DNA of 64,000 nt from positions 1 to 64,000 of the forward strand of contig CALYCZ020000157.1 of the NCBI GenBank assembly GCA_944470555.2, written 5' to 3'. Of this stretch, positions 52,735 to 64,000 are shown piece after piece. The first letter of the stretch is position 1. Every line of letters starts with the position of its first letter. The notes beneath the pieces are model-generated. The model did not search any database, was not told the origin of the DNA, and saw nothing but the letters and a program-made list of their open reading frames with translations. This DNA is from Heterobilharzia americana. Its lineage: Eukaryota > Platyhelminthes > Trematoda > Strigeidida > Schistosomatidae. The translations under genes were made by a program, and so were the position numbers.

Positions 52735-54830
52735 GTGAGTGCGTGATTGTGCGAGTGTGTATGTTGATTACTGCGCTGAGTGCGGGTATTGAATTGCTGT
52801 GGATGCAGGCTCAAACATATTTGTGACAGACGGTTTGGCTGTCAGTCTTTATCATTGTGGCAGCTGTTTGTGTATGACTGTAGATTTCGGTGTAATCCTG
52901 CTTGTGCAAACTTGCATTTGCGAGTGTTTGTTTCTGTAGTCCAGATTGTGTGTGTGTATGTGTGGGTATCTTGTCTTCACATTTGCATGAACGCGGGAGC
53001 GTGCTACTGCGAATGAGTGTCAATATCAGTGTGGCTGTCAGTGTGATACAGTGTGCAATTAGTAAGAGAGCACATGAGTGTGTGCGCGACATTAATGAAT
53101 ACATAACGCGGTGCTTGGATACATTAATTGCAATGATCAGCGAAATGTGTCGAAGTAGCCGACGATTTACTACACGATAAAGAAGCCGACAGACATGACA
53201 CTGAACTGTATCATAAAGACGAACATACATCAACTGGAAATAAGAGAATTCCATAAACGCGGAGAAAAGAAGCCATGAATAGAAGTAAAAACAATCAGAA
53301 ATATTATACGCATAAAAAAGAGTTTATATAAAACAAAAAGTGTCACCAGAAAAAGGATTGCAAACTCACACGAGTAACGAAGGTATGAGATAAGAAGTGT
53401 GTATAGTTTGTTGGTAGGAGTGTGGAGGGAGTAATGGAGAAGGCGAGTGTGTGAATTCACTCACCTGGTGTTTCGGATTGAGGTGTGGTTGTGGTTGGGG
53501 CATCACTGGCATTTGACTGCAGGTTGTTCGACTGAGCTATCATTGTTTCTGTGTGAGGGGAAGGTAAGAGGAAGAAGAAGCATAATGAGGATGAGGATGA
53601 GAATGGGAATGAGAATGAGAATGAGAAATAGACTGGTTCATCAGAGAATGTTTGGGTGAGGGCAGTCGAGGTGAGGTGATGTGGTGCAAGGTGAGATGAT
53701 GTGTTATGATGTGTTGCGATATGTTGTGTAGTGTGGTGTGGTGTGATGTGATGTGATGACGTGTGGTGTGGTGTAGTGTTGCCATTCGATGAGGACGTCA
53801 CTTGAATGGGTATGCACAGCAAGCATAAGGATGAGATGTGTTAGCGTGTCGATCTGTGGAAGGAATGGTGGTGTTAATGCTGGCAATGTTGCAGCAGCAT
53901 GTGTCATCTTCATTGTGGCTGTGTGCTTCCGTCTCCCGGTGTATGTCTTGTTGTCTGTGTGTGCGAGTGTTGTTGATATTGAGTGATTGTGTGCAGCATT
54001 GAACGATTGAATGAGTGAGTGATGGTGTGTGTGTGTTTATGTTGATGATTGCGTTGTGCGGGTGTATTGTAATGATGAGGAGTCAGTCAGACTTATGTTT
54101 GTGACAGTTGGTGAGGCTGTGTCAGTCTTTGTGATTGTGGCTGTTGTTTGTGTATGATTTTAGATTTCGGTGTAATCCTGGTTGTGGTTGCTTGTATTTG
54201 TGAGTGTTTGTTTGGATAGTCACGTTTGTGTGTTGTGTTGGAGTTGGTGTGTGAGGTAACGCGTGAACGTGTGCCTGCGTGTCGGTGTCAGTTTGTGTAT
54301 GGGTGTCGGATTGACAATCAGTGTTGGTATTTTTGTTGAGTGCGCCAGTGCGTGTGTGGTTGTGGTTGTTGGTGTGTGTGTGTGTTCGTCTCCTTGTTGG
54401 CTTTATGATTGCAGTGTGGAATTGAGTGTGATGGAGTGTAGTGGGGTGTAGTGGAGTGGATAGTGGTGATGCAGGTGTGTGTTAAGGTGATTTTTTTGCG
54501 ATATTGCTGATGCTGATAATGCGAATGATGCGGTTTGGTTCTGTTCGGTCTACAGACATTGAGCCAGTCACGTGGACATTAATAAATGCGTGGATGTGGA
54601 GGATGAGTGAGAAATGGAATGTGGTTTATGGGTTTTGATTTGTGTGTCGTGTTCTATTGTTGGTGATTGATGATTGTTGATTGGGAGTAGTGTGTGATAC
54701 AGTGGAGTGAGTCAGGAGGCGTGGGAATTGGAGGTATGAGATATGAAGTGTGTATAGTTTGTTGGTAGGTGTGTGGAGGGAGTAATGGAGAAGGCGAGTG
54801 TTTAAATTCACTCACCTTCTTTTTCAGTTT
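52735..54830. repeat. Duplicated GT-rich segment (two diverged tandem copies)
   Basis: 52740-53465 and 54005-54830 align in two blocks: an upstream block sharing GTTTGTGTATGA and TAGATTTCGGTGTAATCCTG, and a downstream block sharing AGTTTGTTGGTAGG, GTGTGGAGGGAGTAATGGAG and AAGGCGAGTGT. Plus-strand GT richness makes long cysteine/valine frames by chance. Both copies end in a minus-strand splice-donor-like GGTGAGTGAATT. Confidence 0.7.
53640..53790 (+). repeat. Degenerate GTGATG/GTGGT minisatellite
   Basis: Short units such as GTGATGTG, GTGGTGTG and ATGTGTT repeat with many substitutions. The minus-strand histidine/threonine-rich frames across it are products of the repeat. Confidence 0.75.
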
Positions 54831-57800
54831 GAACCGGATATGTTGACGGTAGATTGCTGCAGTTTGTTTGCTGGAGTTTCCTTTCATATTCTTCTCCTTC
54901 TTTTTGGTGTGACTGCGCTGTGAATTTTTATTTTGTATCTCTGGTTCATATGTATGCATTCGAGTAGGTGGTTGTTTTTTTATTGTTAGAGCTTATATTT
55001 CTATTACTTTCTTTATTCTAGATTTTATGGATATGCGTGAGGTGTGTTAATTTCTTGACTTAGTGTAATAATAATTGTTTTCGCGACGCGGGGTATGTTT
55101 TAGGTGTGTGCGTAACTTTCATTCTGTCTTTGTTGCCTTCTGTCTTGTTTATGTGCTTTGTGTTATTTACCTTTTTTTACTGATGTCAACGATGGAGTTT
55201 TTGCGTGATTTCTTGTCGCTTTTTTATTTTTGATATGATGGCCACTATTGTATTTTTTGGGATTGATGGTTTCATCTTTTTTAAATTGCTCTAGTCTGTT
55301 TGTTTATTTATTTCTCTGTTTAGCTTTTACGTATTTCTTTTTAGTATGTTGACTCTGTTTCTTAGTTGCTTGCCTTCCGGTCTAATCTTTTTTTCTTGTT
55401 TTTCGTTCTCTATCCATTTGCATTTTATTTTGTCAGTTGACCCTTTTTTCTGGCTTTTGACCTTCATTCCTCTCTCGTCCTTTTTTGTTCCTATTTATTT
55501 GGATTCCTTTGCATATACCTATTTGGAATTTCTCTAGTTTACTGTCCGAATGTTTCACTATTTGTTTCGATGACTTGTATCTTCCCCTTTTGTTTCTCTT
55601 TTTCATATTTATTCTATATTTCAATAAATTTTTCTGACATAAAATCATTTGTGGCTGCAGTCTTCTTGATTTATTGGGCTTCATTCCTCTCCACTAATCA
55701 ATGTTGAGTATGTAGGTTTCCAGATATCGCTGGTTTTTACCTCGTATTTCCAAATCAAGCCACTGAACGGCATTTCCTTCCAATTACCTTGGGCTTTCAG
55801 ATTGTTCTAACGATCTACATCTACATCTTTTCTGAGGACCACATTAATGTGACTTAATCATATGTCATAGAGATGATTTTGTAAAGGCTATCACTTCAAA
55901 CCATCACTTCTATTATGAATAAGCATGAGTCACATTGAACGACGGTTAGGAAATTTCACGTTTTGAATTTATGTGATTCTACTTTGCAAAGTATTCCCCT
56001 TCTACACATGATTTCATAACTGAGAGTGATTAGAACTCAACTGGTTTGTGTGCAGGCGTGCATTCGCCACTTATTTGTATTTGACAAATCTCACCATTTT
56101 CTGCATATGCTTACAACCTCTTTCGTTTTAATTTGCTTATTTACTGACTCTATTCTCAGCCATATACAATAACACTATTCATATAATCATTGTCAATGGC
56201 GCACAAAGTGTCCATATAAAATGTCAAAAATGTAGAATCGGTTCCCATCTCACAAATGATAAAATGGTTATATCTTACCCACATCCGTATTTCTTTCTGA
56301 AAATTAAATTTAGCAATGTATCATCATTGACAAGCGTTGACTGATTATTTGACTTATATGAAGGCTATACTTCGTGAAACACTGTTCAGCTGATGATACT
56401 GTTTGTTCTGAACAGAATCGGTTGCCAAGGGAAAATATAATTGAAATGGATCCATGAAAATGCACAAGTCATTACGTCTCCATGATCATTCAACTGATTC
56501 TTCCCTTCGACTATAACTGGCTCTCTTATACGCACAGCCTTAAGGAATATCTGTCAGTAAATAAACCGTGTAGAGTGAAAAGTTTCTCTCCAGAGCCTTC
56601 AAATACACTCTGTCTTAACGAGCCTCAAATGCAGACAGTGAAAAACAGTTGCGGTGAATCGGGAAATGAAAAACACGACTTCTGTGTCATCCACTCTACT
56701 GTGATAACCCATTCACATCAATCCAATTCATGTGTTTTCGATATAGTCAATAAAAACGACCACATGCATGCTGAAAAAGTATATTCGAAGGAATGATCTG
56801 ACCAACTCTATGCGATAAACTGTCCTCTGAAAATTCTAATTTGTTTTGCAAGTTTTAAAGTATGTTCTTGAACCTCTCATCACCAGGTTAGGTGACTACT
56901 TCAGCAATTGCTTCATACACAGTTGAAGTGTAGTCATTTTGCATCAATGTTTATAAAGGATATTGACCGACATTAAGTATCATTGCATTGTAGGTGGAGG
57001 TTATTCGATTCCTTCAACCATTAGACATCGATATTTAAGCCATTGCGAACATTTAACCTATTTTTTTGAAGTAATATCTGATTATCGATTGGCATGATTA
57101 ATTTCCAGTTTGCTGATCTCATCTTAGTAGTGCCATCATTGGTTCAAAGTGAGTGAACCGTGGTTACCATTTCTTTTGAGTTTCATGCTTTCAGGAACCT
57201 GTTGGCAGTTTTTCAGTTAGCTTGTTGTAGCATTCCCACGTTATCCCAATCGAGGTTCTAGTTGTGCTCATTCAAACATATCAACATCAAAAAGTATGTA
57301 TCGTTCCGTTCGACTGCAAGTTGGTGCTCAAACACTTCCCAGCCTATTCGACGACTTAACTGACCAACAATCAGTCTTTGCGACCAATTTCGTTGATGAT
57401 ATTTATCTCACCTTCTTCGCACAATGGATCACTTAAGTTGCATAATATGCTCTTCAGGAATTTCCTTGGTTTGTGTGCCACGTTGATACCAAGTGGATGA
57501 AGTAGTCAGTTGACGGTCTGTGAGACATGCTTGATATATGGTGAAGTGACTCGTTTAGTAGGTTCAGGTAATTGTCGTGGTGTGTGTTCTGTTGACAGGC
57601 ATTTCTTGATAAAGTCAACTTGATAGTCATTGTCTGTGAACATATTGTAAATGTGTAAATCTTTCGACTTCTGTACTTGTTAAGTACTTCAGTGAGTCTT
57701 GGTATGTGCGACTAGTGTTTGTATGCGTTGAATTGTTACACGTTTCTTCCTAAACCTGATCTATTCGCGTTGACTTCTGGTACACTTGAGTTTGTAAATT

Positions 57801-57962
57801 TTAATGTTAAGAACGTTTAGGAACACGTCTATGCAACTTTTTCTCCTCCTTCTTCTGCTTGTATAGATTGAGTACGTTTAGAAATTTGGTTGATGAGACT
57901 GAACTCATTTATTATTACTGACATAACAAATTCAAATATACTACACTAAGCAGCTTTGATGT
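54831..57962. other. No supported gene; T-rich tract
   Basis: 55000-55680 is strongly T-rich on the plus strand. A plus frame at 56482-56796 (104 codons) has no motif I recognise and no clear splice context. The remainder shows nothing I can support. Confidence 0.35.
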
Positions 57963-58050
57963 CATTCATTCATTCATTCAGTCAGTCAGTCAGCCAGCCA
58001 GCCAGCCAGCCGGACAGACGGACAAAAAGACAGACAGACAGACAGACAGT
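57963..58050 (+). repeat. Compound tetranucleotide array
   Basis: Successive blocks of CATT, CAGT, CAGC and then GACA/CAGA units, each differing by one base from the previous. Confidence 0.9.
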
Positions 58051-58390
58051 TCCTTTGATTTGTTTGCACATCTTCGCTTCGAAGTGAAATTATCCGCTGA
58101 ATACTAGGCTGTTTACTTCTACTAAGCGTGTAGCAGTAATTTACCTAGCTTAGAAAACTCTGGTTGTTGTTGTTGAGAAGGCTACTCATTGTTAATTTGT
58201 CGAGATTTTCGTTGGTTGACGTGAAAAATGCAGGTACATCGGGGAAACAATTTTCGTCACTGTCTCTTTTGACAATTTAAATTATCTCCAAGATCTGAAT
58301 TCATGAACTGACATCATGTTGATCAGCATGGACAATCAATCAGGTTGATATTTTGTCAATAATTGCCAAGGGTGAAACAAGCCACACTTC

Positions 58391-58399
58391 AACATCATT

Positions 58400-58457
<58 letters not shown>

Positions 58458-58458
58458 A
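58391..58458 (+). repeat. (ATC)n microsatellite
   Basis: About 22 near-perfect ATC units. It generates a polyhistidine frame on the plus strand (58363-58551), which I treat as an artefact. Confidence 0.92.
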
Positions 58459-61028
58459 CTTTTCAGTTATGCGGGATATTCAAGTGAGGAGGACACCGAT
58501 GTGATTCTTTTAACCGTTATCCGATTGCAAAGAGTGGTCAGTTGTAGTTGAAGGATTGAGTGACATGGGAATTTACCACATACTATGATGAACATTTGTT
58601 GAAGGACAGATAAGCAGAGAGTGTGATCTTCACTATTCACTCGTTACGTATTATTTCGGCTGGTAAGGTGAGACATGTCTCAAATGGATTGGGATGCCTG
58701 CAAGTGTTCGTACCTACTTGATATCTACAACACACCAGTCACTGTGCTACTCGTCAAGGGTTGTATGAGTATTTCCACAAAAAATTACTTCTAAGCTGAA
58801 TCCTTGATAGCAAGACGGAGAAACACGAGGTTGAGCATCCTGCTTACTATCTGTTGGTGAACAGTGGAAGGTGCCTGAAATGTCAGGCAGGGGTAGTGAG
58901 AAAAACTTTGCTTAAAAATATCCCCACATCCCCAACCAGAGATTCTTCTGATGGTTTCGTCATTATGAACGTGATCGAAGAAAAAGCGTTCGCATATCAC
59001 ACTACGAAATTCAACGTAATTTCCATACGTGTTTCAAACTTGATATCATCGCAGAATTATCCTCAGTAAAACTAAACACCGATAGCTACACATAGATCAT
59101 TTAAGCAAAGTTTAGATGAATGCAGTGAAATGTGTACATATGCATTGATGTGTTTATACTCGAACGACACCGTCAATCCTCAGATTGGAACAAAACGTTT
59201 GATGACGCAAATGGCGATTATGGATGAAAAAAGGAACAAACCTGATGATGGAAAATTTACAGTTCCGCTAGGAATTTTGCCAGACTGTGTTGAAGTTCGT
59301 GACGGCGGTGCTGCTCGTTGTTTAAAAATGATGAGAAGAACACACAAAAAATTATTTCCGGGTCACATATTTCTAATACGTCATACTCAGATACAAACAA
59401 CTGAAACATTCACAAATAATAAAGACAAAACGTCGTATAGACGAACATGTATGTGGATATCTATTGAAATTTGAATCCACTTTCAATAAGGTAAAATTAT
59501 TGTCCCCTAATCAGTGTGCTCCTATTCCTCGGTTTAGTTGACATCCTCCATCGAATCCAACATATTTTGCTGGTGTCGTCGATGCTGACAATCACTGACA
59601 AACAGCAGGTCGAACAAGTGCAGTGAATGTCTCATCAAATATAACTCTGATAATACCTCTACACTAGATCTCTGTACATAAATATCAGTCGACAAAATGA
59701 ATTATCTAAGTGTGTAAGATGGTGATTCTGAAGCATCTGTACATTACACTTCACTAATGACAAATTAGTGTGCCCCTGCTATCAGAAACGAACTGGGGAG
59801 AGGAAATGACACCAGTTATGATATTACCAAAAATTGTAGAACAGTGACTAATCGAATTGAAGGCAACACGGTTCATGAATCATAATAATAAACAAATAAA
59901 TGAATGAAATGAGGATCTGCTCAGTGCTGGGCAAAACATCATCACTCACATACAGGTAAGTCCCCCACCACCCCCAATTTCATACCCAATCCTCATTGTC
60001 TCATAACCAAATGTCAACCTTCTTCAATCAAAAATCACATTGGATGTGTGAGCAATAGGTGTCAGACGCTGACACATCAAAACTAAGTGGGCTTTCGCCT
60101 CATAAATCCACAGAAATATGTCACATTTTCACCTAAACACAATCTGCAATCAACATCTTCATGAGGACAGATAGTGTGCTGAATCATTAGCACATCACCA
60201 TTTAGTAACCTTTTGGCAGATGTGTAAATGTTACCACTATCAGATAAGTCAATTACTGCTACTACAAGATGTCCATTCGTGTGAGAATTGCAGTCGAATC
60301 TGATTTAGAGTGAATGCTTATCTTCACCTGGTATCTGAATTCACCCTACACTGTCCACTCACCAGCTTCAAACTATCTGTTGTCAGTTTGGTAAGAGTAA
60401 ACTTCATGCACTATGGAAGAGTCCAATTCCATGTTGAATTGTTTATTTATTATGTCACACAGTGATACAGTATTATTTACTTGGTTGAAGATATTTAGAA
60501 ATAATCTGATTTCTCATGCATCAAACATGAAGAGCATGGTAGTTTGTGTGTCATGATTCAGTCTGTGAAAGTCGTGTGAGTTTACTCACCAGTCTTCGAA
60601 TAGGAAGACCATAATTTTCGTTAATGTATTTATTAGTCAAACTTGGTCACTGTGTTAGTCGATAATTCTACATCGAATAAACATTATTATATGATGTTTG
60701 CAGTGTCGCATTATCTGACTATTGATTGTTTCATTCCTATGACAGATTGATCAAAAATATCCTGCGTTTGCACGTAGTCTGTAAGAAAGCGTGTCTAACG
60801 TTTTTCAGAGAACTGCCCTCATCTGATCTCCCATATGCATTGAGAAGGAACTACATAATATCTCACAAAATGATATTCATATCTAACTTACACCAATCGG
60901 CACATTCAAAATACACCTAATCTGTCCTGAAATCTAACGCAAAATGAAACTCATATTCACGATGAAATTCAGTTGCGAACTACAGAAGAGTTATGGACTT
61001 ACTTTCTTTGATTGTAGCATCTCCCAAT
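58459..61028. other. No supported gene
   Basis: Plus frames 58854-59069 and 59130-59474 (71 and 114 codons) have no recognised motif. A weak SINE-like stretch at 59935-60130 resembles the repeat at 61870-62125 (GGCAAAACATCATCACTCACATACAGGTAAGTCC against its counterpart) but is too decayed to call. Confidence 0.3.
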
Positions 61029-61030
61029 GT

Positions 61031-61221
61031 GAGTAGTAGTCGTAGTAGTAGTGGTAGTAGTAGTGGTAGTGGTAATAGTAGTGGTAGTAGTAGTGGTAGT
61101 AGTAGCAGTAGTAGTACTAGTAGTAGTGGTAGTGGTAGTAGTAGTAGTAGTAGTAGTAGTAGCAGTAGTAGTATTAGTAGTAGTGGTAGTGGTAGTGGTA
61201 GTAGTAGTAGTAGTGGTAGTG

Positions 61222-61309
<88 letters not shown>

Positions 61310-61310
61310 A
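61031..61310 (+). repeat. (GTA)n microsatellite with interruptions
   Basis: About 280 bp of GTA units with GTG and CGT variants in the first 200 bp and pure units at the end. Serine, valine and threonine frames across it are artefacts. Confidence 0.95.
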
Positions 61311-61869
61311 ATGATTAGAATTACCACTTTTGTTAATATACAACTCATGTTTCGCTGTCACTTACCTCGCTCCTAATGTTCACTTAATATGCTTTCATAT
61401 TTTATCTAATTGTGCTTTGAAGTTGCCGTTCATATACTTGTGTACTGTGGTTTGTAGGTCACTCGAAAATTGTTATAATCTACTGAAGCACATAACATAC
61501 AGATCAATCCTGACTGTTCAGTTCAATCAATGTCTTGTGCATCTACAAACATATCAGTAAGGTTAACTAGAGTTGTTCTTATACTTTCATCCAACCTACA
61601 AAATTCAATGAAATCTATGAATATTTGCAATCCTGAGAATTATGTTTCTGAATATGCACTTTACTCTCTGTGGCAATGAATTCCATTCGCACTTCATTAT
61701 CAATCTGCTAGTAATATATTCTATGCATACATTGAGAAAAACATAAATAAGGTATAGAATAGAGGTTTACTTGAGTTGTGAATGAATTAAATGCACTTGA
61801 TAAGTTGAGGTAGAGCGACAATGACAGTTTCAGCAGGATAGCATGGATCTACTATACTTCGAGATATCT

Positions 61870-62125
61870 TATCACTGATCAATTCGGTCGAATCAACGAC
61901 GTGGTTACATTAGGAACAAGGTAAAGCCTATACTCCTTGGACAAGAGGTGACTATTGTGACTCACACTGGCGTTTGAGGCAATCGGTTCTGGGTGCCAGT
62001 CTTAGTGGGAACTACATCGCTCATCTACAGGTAGGCACATTCAGCTGACGAGTCCTAAATAGAACAAAATGTGTGTCCTGAAATCCATTGATAGTCGCTG
62101 TCTATCATTACCGCAATATCTTATC
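61870..62125 (+). repeat. Sm-alpha-like SINE with hammerhead ribozyme motif
   Basis: Shows landmarks of the schistosome Sm-alpha SINE as I remember them: GGCAATCGGTTCTGGGTGCC (61978), CAGTCTTAGTGG, CTACAGGTAGGCAC, then CTGACGAGTCCTAAATAG and a GTGTCCTGAAATCC end. The hammerhead part is described separately. Confidence 0.65.
62040..62095 (+). ncRNA. Decayed hammerhead ribozyme in Sm-alpha-like SINE
   Basis: CTGACGA (62045-62051) fits the CTGANGA core. Stem II GTCC...GAAC has one mismatch. The second core box is AAAA where GAAA is required, so it is probably inactive. Confidence 0.55.
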
Positions 62126-62897
62126 ACCTGTCAACAGCCTGAAGCAATGCTAGTATCAAAATATAGAAAAATGTTGATATACGTTTAGCAATTTTGATAG
62201 GAGATTATCACCTTGGAGAAGAGAGGACTTGGTGTCACGTAAAAGAAGTCACAAAACTCCACTGATAGAAGCTAGTGCTAAGAAGTGATAATAGAAGAAA
62301 TGTTGACGAGTATACTACAGACGAAGAAGAGAGTTGGACAACAGAGGGAGATAAGCGTCTTTTAGATACTGAAGTAAATGTCACTAAAAAATATATATGT
62401 GTAATGCTAAACGATGTAGACTGGCTAAGAAAATAAAACGAGTGAAATTTCAACATTCAGATGAATAGTGTGAAATAGGACAGACAGTGTAAAAGCGTAA
62501 ATAGATAACGTTATGCGAAGAAATCATGAATGTGGGCAAGATTATAAATTACCATGATATGAACAATCGAATATTTCATTCTGAATACACAACTTCAATT
62601 TTGATCTCTGAATAACTAAAGAATCAATGAAGCGTAACGAATTCGAGTTCATTTCGGAGTTTGAAACAATTAGCCCTTTTGATTACTTTGGATGGTGTAA
62701 TGAGAAAATGGAGGTTATCTGAGAAATGTGATGTATTCGCGCAATACATTACGAACAAGGCTTTTTATATAAAGGATGAAAATATGATGGGGTAACTAAA
62801 TAAATTCAGATAATACTAGGTTTCGAAAATGTGGGGATAATAAGGAGGAATAATGCATTTATACACTTCGGTTGGCATTAAAATGAGATTAGGATTA
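62126..62897. other. No recognised feature
   Basis: AT-rich sequence before the terminal palindrome. No motif is seen. Confidence 0.3.
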
Positions 62898-63440
62898 CCA
62901 AGGTAGGATTAAGGTGGGGACAAATTGTTTTTGAATACACAAAGCGTGTTTGAACTTTCGTGTAGCTAAGGCTTCAATGAACTTAAGCATACGATCTCAA
63001 CGGCTCCTATACAGTGGTCTAAAGGCTGTTTTGCAGTCAATCCTGTGACGTATTTCTATAGTGTGCTTACCCATCGACGATCACGTCTGTCTGCCCCCTG
63101 TATATATCGGATTATTTGAACTTAATTTTTTTTCTAACCATTTAAAGATATGCTCCACCAGCCTCGACTTCATGGTTGTGATTACTCCTTCTCCAAATGT
63201 AAGTGTCACCGCACACACATGCTAATTGGCATACACAGCTTGATGTGACTCAACCACTTTTGAAGTGATGAGGTTTATTTTGGAGCATAGGTTTCGTTTT
63301 CCCGATAATATTTAGTTTGTCTGCGTAGTATGCCTTTCTAATAACTAAATTAAGTCTTCTTCTTAAGATCATACCGTTTGCTTCCACTTTATACGGTAGC
63401 GTGATGTAGGCATTCTACTTCGGGATATAACAATTAAAAC
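62898..63440 (-). pseudogene. Penelope-like element fragment, left arm of a 518-bp palindrome
   Basis: Minus-strand translation carries YKVEANGMILRRRL, a decayed GIY-YIG region (CGDTYIWR) and an end CIQKQFVPTLILPW, in the same order as the plus copy at 49.98-50.47 kb. 62898-63415 is the reverse complement of 63484-64000. No reverse transcriptase is attached. Confidence 0.85.
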
Positions 63441-64000
63441 GTCTCACAGTGCGAAATTTTCATAACGATTGCTGTCCCAAGTGGAATGCCTACATCACGC
63501 TATCGTATAAAGTGGAAGCAAACGGTATGATCTTAAGAAGAAGACTTAATTTAGTTATTAGAAAGGCATACTACGCAGACAAACTAAATATTATCGGAAA
63601 ACGAAACCTATGCTCCAAAATAAACCTCATCACTTCAAAAGTGGTTGAGTCACATCACGCTGTGTATGCCAATTAGCATGTGTGTGCGGTGACACTTACA
63701 TTTGGAGAAGGAGTAATCACAACCATGAAGTCGAGGCTGGTGGAGCATGTCTTTAAATGGTTAGAAAAAAAATTAAGTTCAAATAATCCGATATATACAG
63801 GGGGCAGACAGACGTGATCGTCGATGGGTAAGCACACTATAGAAATACGTCACAGGATTGACTGCAAAACAGCCTTTAGACCACTGTATAGGAGCCGTTG
63901 AGATCGTATGCTTAAGTTCATTGAAGCCTTAGCTACACGAAAGTTCAAACACGCTTTGTGTATTCAAAAACAATTTGTCCCCACCTTAATCCTACCTTGG
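63416..64000 (+). pseudogene. Penelope-like element fragment, right arm of a 518-bp palindrome
   Basis: 63416-63483 is a 68-bp spacer; 63484-64000 repeats the left arm inverted. The frame 63449-63676 shows ITLSYKVEANGMILRRRL and AYYADKLNIIGKRN (matching TYYAAKLIIVEKTK in the better copy), then breaks before CVCGDTYIW. The arm reaches the window end, so its true limit is unknown. Confidence 0.87.

Noticed and set aside
53457..53913. Histidine/threonine-rich minus-strand proteins
   Set aside because: Mostly encoded by a degenerate minisatellite. Only the last residues before the donor-like site could be an exon.
52780..54451. Cysteine- and valine-rich plus-strand small proteins that look secreted
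   Set aside because: GT-rich repeat sequence gives such frames by chance, and the two repeat copies do not keep the same frame.
56482..56796. 104-codon plus-strand frame as a host gene
   Set aside because: No domain, no clear exon borders, and the length is possible by chance in this composition.
58363..58551. Histidine-rich small protein
   Set aside because: The histidines come from an (ATC)n microsatellite, and there is no supporting context.
59130..59474. 114-codon plus-strand frame as a host gene
   Set aside because: No recognisable motif or splice evidence. Left as hypothetical only.
59935..60130. Third hammerhead SINE copy
   Set aside because: The resemblance to 61.87-62.12 kb is weak and neither core box is intact.
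60980..61376. Frames for polyserine, polyleucine, polythreonine and polyvaline proteins
   Set aside because: They are translations of the (GTA)n microsatellite in different frames.

Overview
The window looks like repeat-rich nuclear DNA of a trematode, most likely a schistosome blood fluke. It is AT-rich and I find no convincing single-copy host gene. It carries the transposable element families typical of these genomes: a CsRn1/Boudicca-type gypsy element with a CHCC gag motif and a tRNA-Trp-like primer site, a BEL/Pao element, RTE-type and CR1/Jockey-type non-LTR elements, Penelope-like elements with GIY-YIG endonucleases, and tRNA-derived SINEs, two of which carry decayed hammerhead ribozyme motifs. 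Species and family names rest on remembered motifs and were not searched.

Region by region. 1-1.84 kb holds the 3' end of a decayed gypsy element (minus strand). 1.85-2.45 kb holds a short dispersed repeat and a CR1-like reverse transcriptase tail. 2.96-15.77 kb is an RTE element split by a gypsy element, which is itself split inside gag by a BEL element with an intact polyprotein ORF. 15.6-18.35 kb is a spacer with the RTE 3' end, a gypsy fragment and the front of a CR1-like element. 18.35-30.33 kb is an almost exact reverse-complement copy of 3.63-15.60 kb. The window is therefore dominated by a palindrome with 12-kb arms and a 2.75-kb spacer. The back of the CR1-like element follows at 30.33-30.79 kb, so the right arm sits inside it. 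31-35.5 kb has three copies of an unnamed repeat and a solo gypsy LTR. 35.7-37.0 kb is a gag-only element between 200-bp direct repeats. 37.3-41.1 kb is a second gypsy family split by a 5'-truncated RTE copy in the opposite orientation.

41-64 kb is less dense. It has Penelope-like copies at 42.6-44.5 kb (minus), 49.3-50.7 kb (plus) and a head-to-head pair forming a 518-bp palindrome at the window end; tRNA-like SINEs; a degenerate tandem array (47.55-48.93 kb); a duplicated GT-rich segment with conserved minus-strand splice-donor-like sites (52.7-54.8 kb); and several microsatellites.

Nesting order can be read directly. The gypsy element inserted into the RTE, decayed (a shared nonsense codon and two shared deletions), received the BEL insertion, and only then was the whole stack copied in inverted orientation. 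The two arms differ little over the BEL element and much more over gypsy pol, which points to gene conversion or to assembly mixing. Most tracts are dead element copies. The BEL polyprotein, open in both arms, is the only gene here that looks potentially functional.
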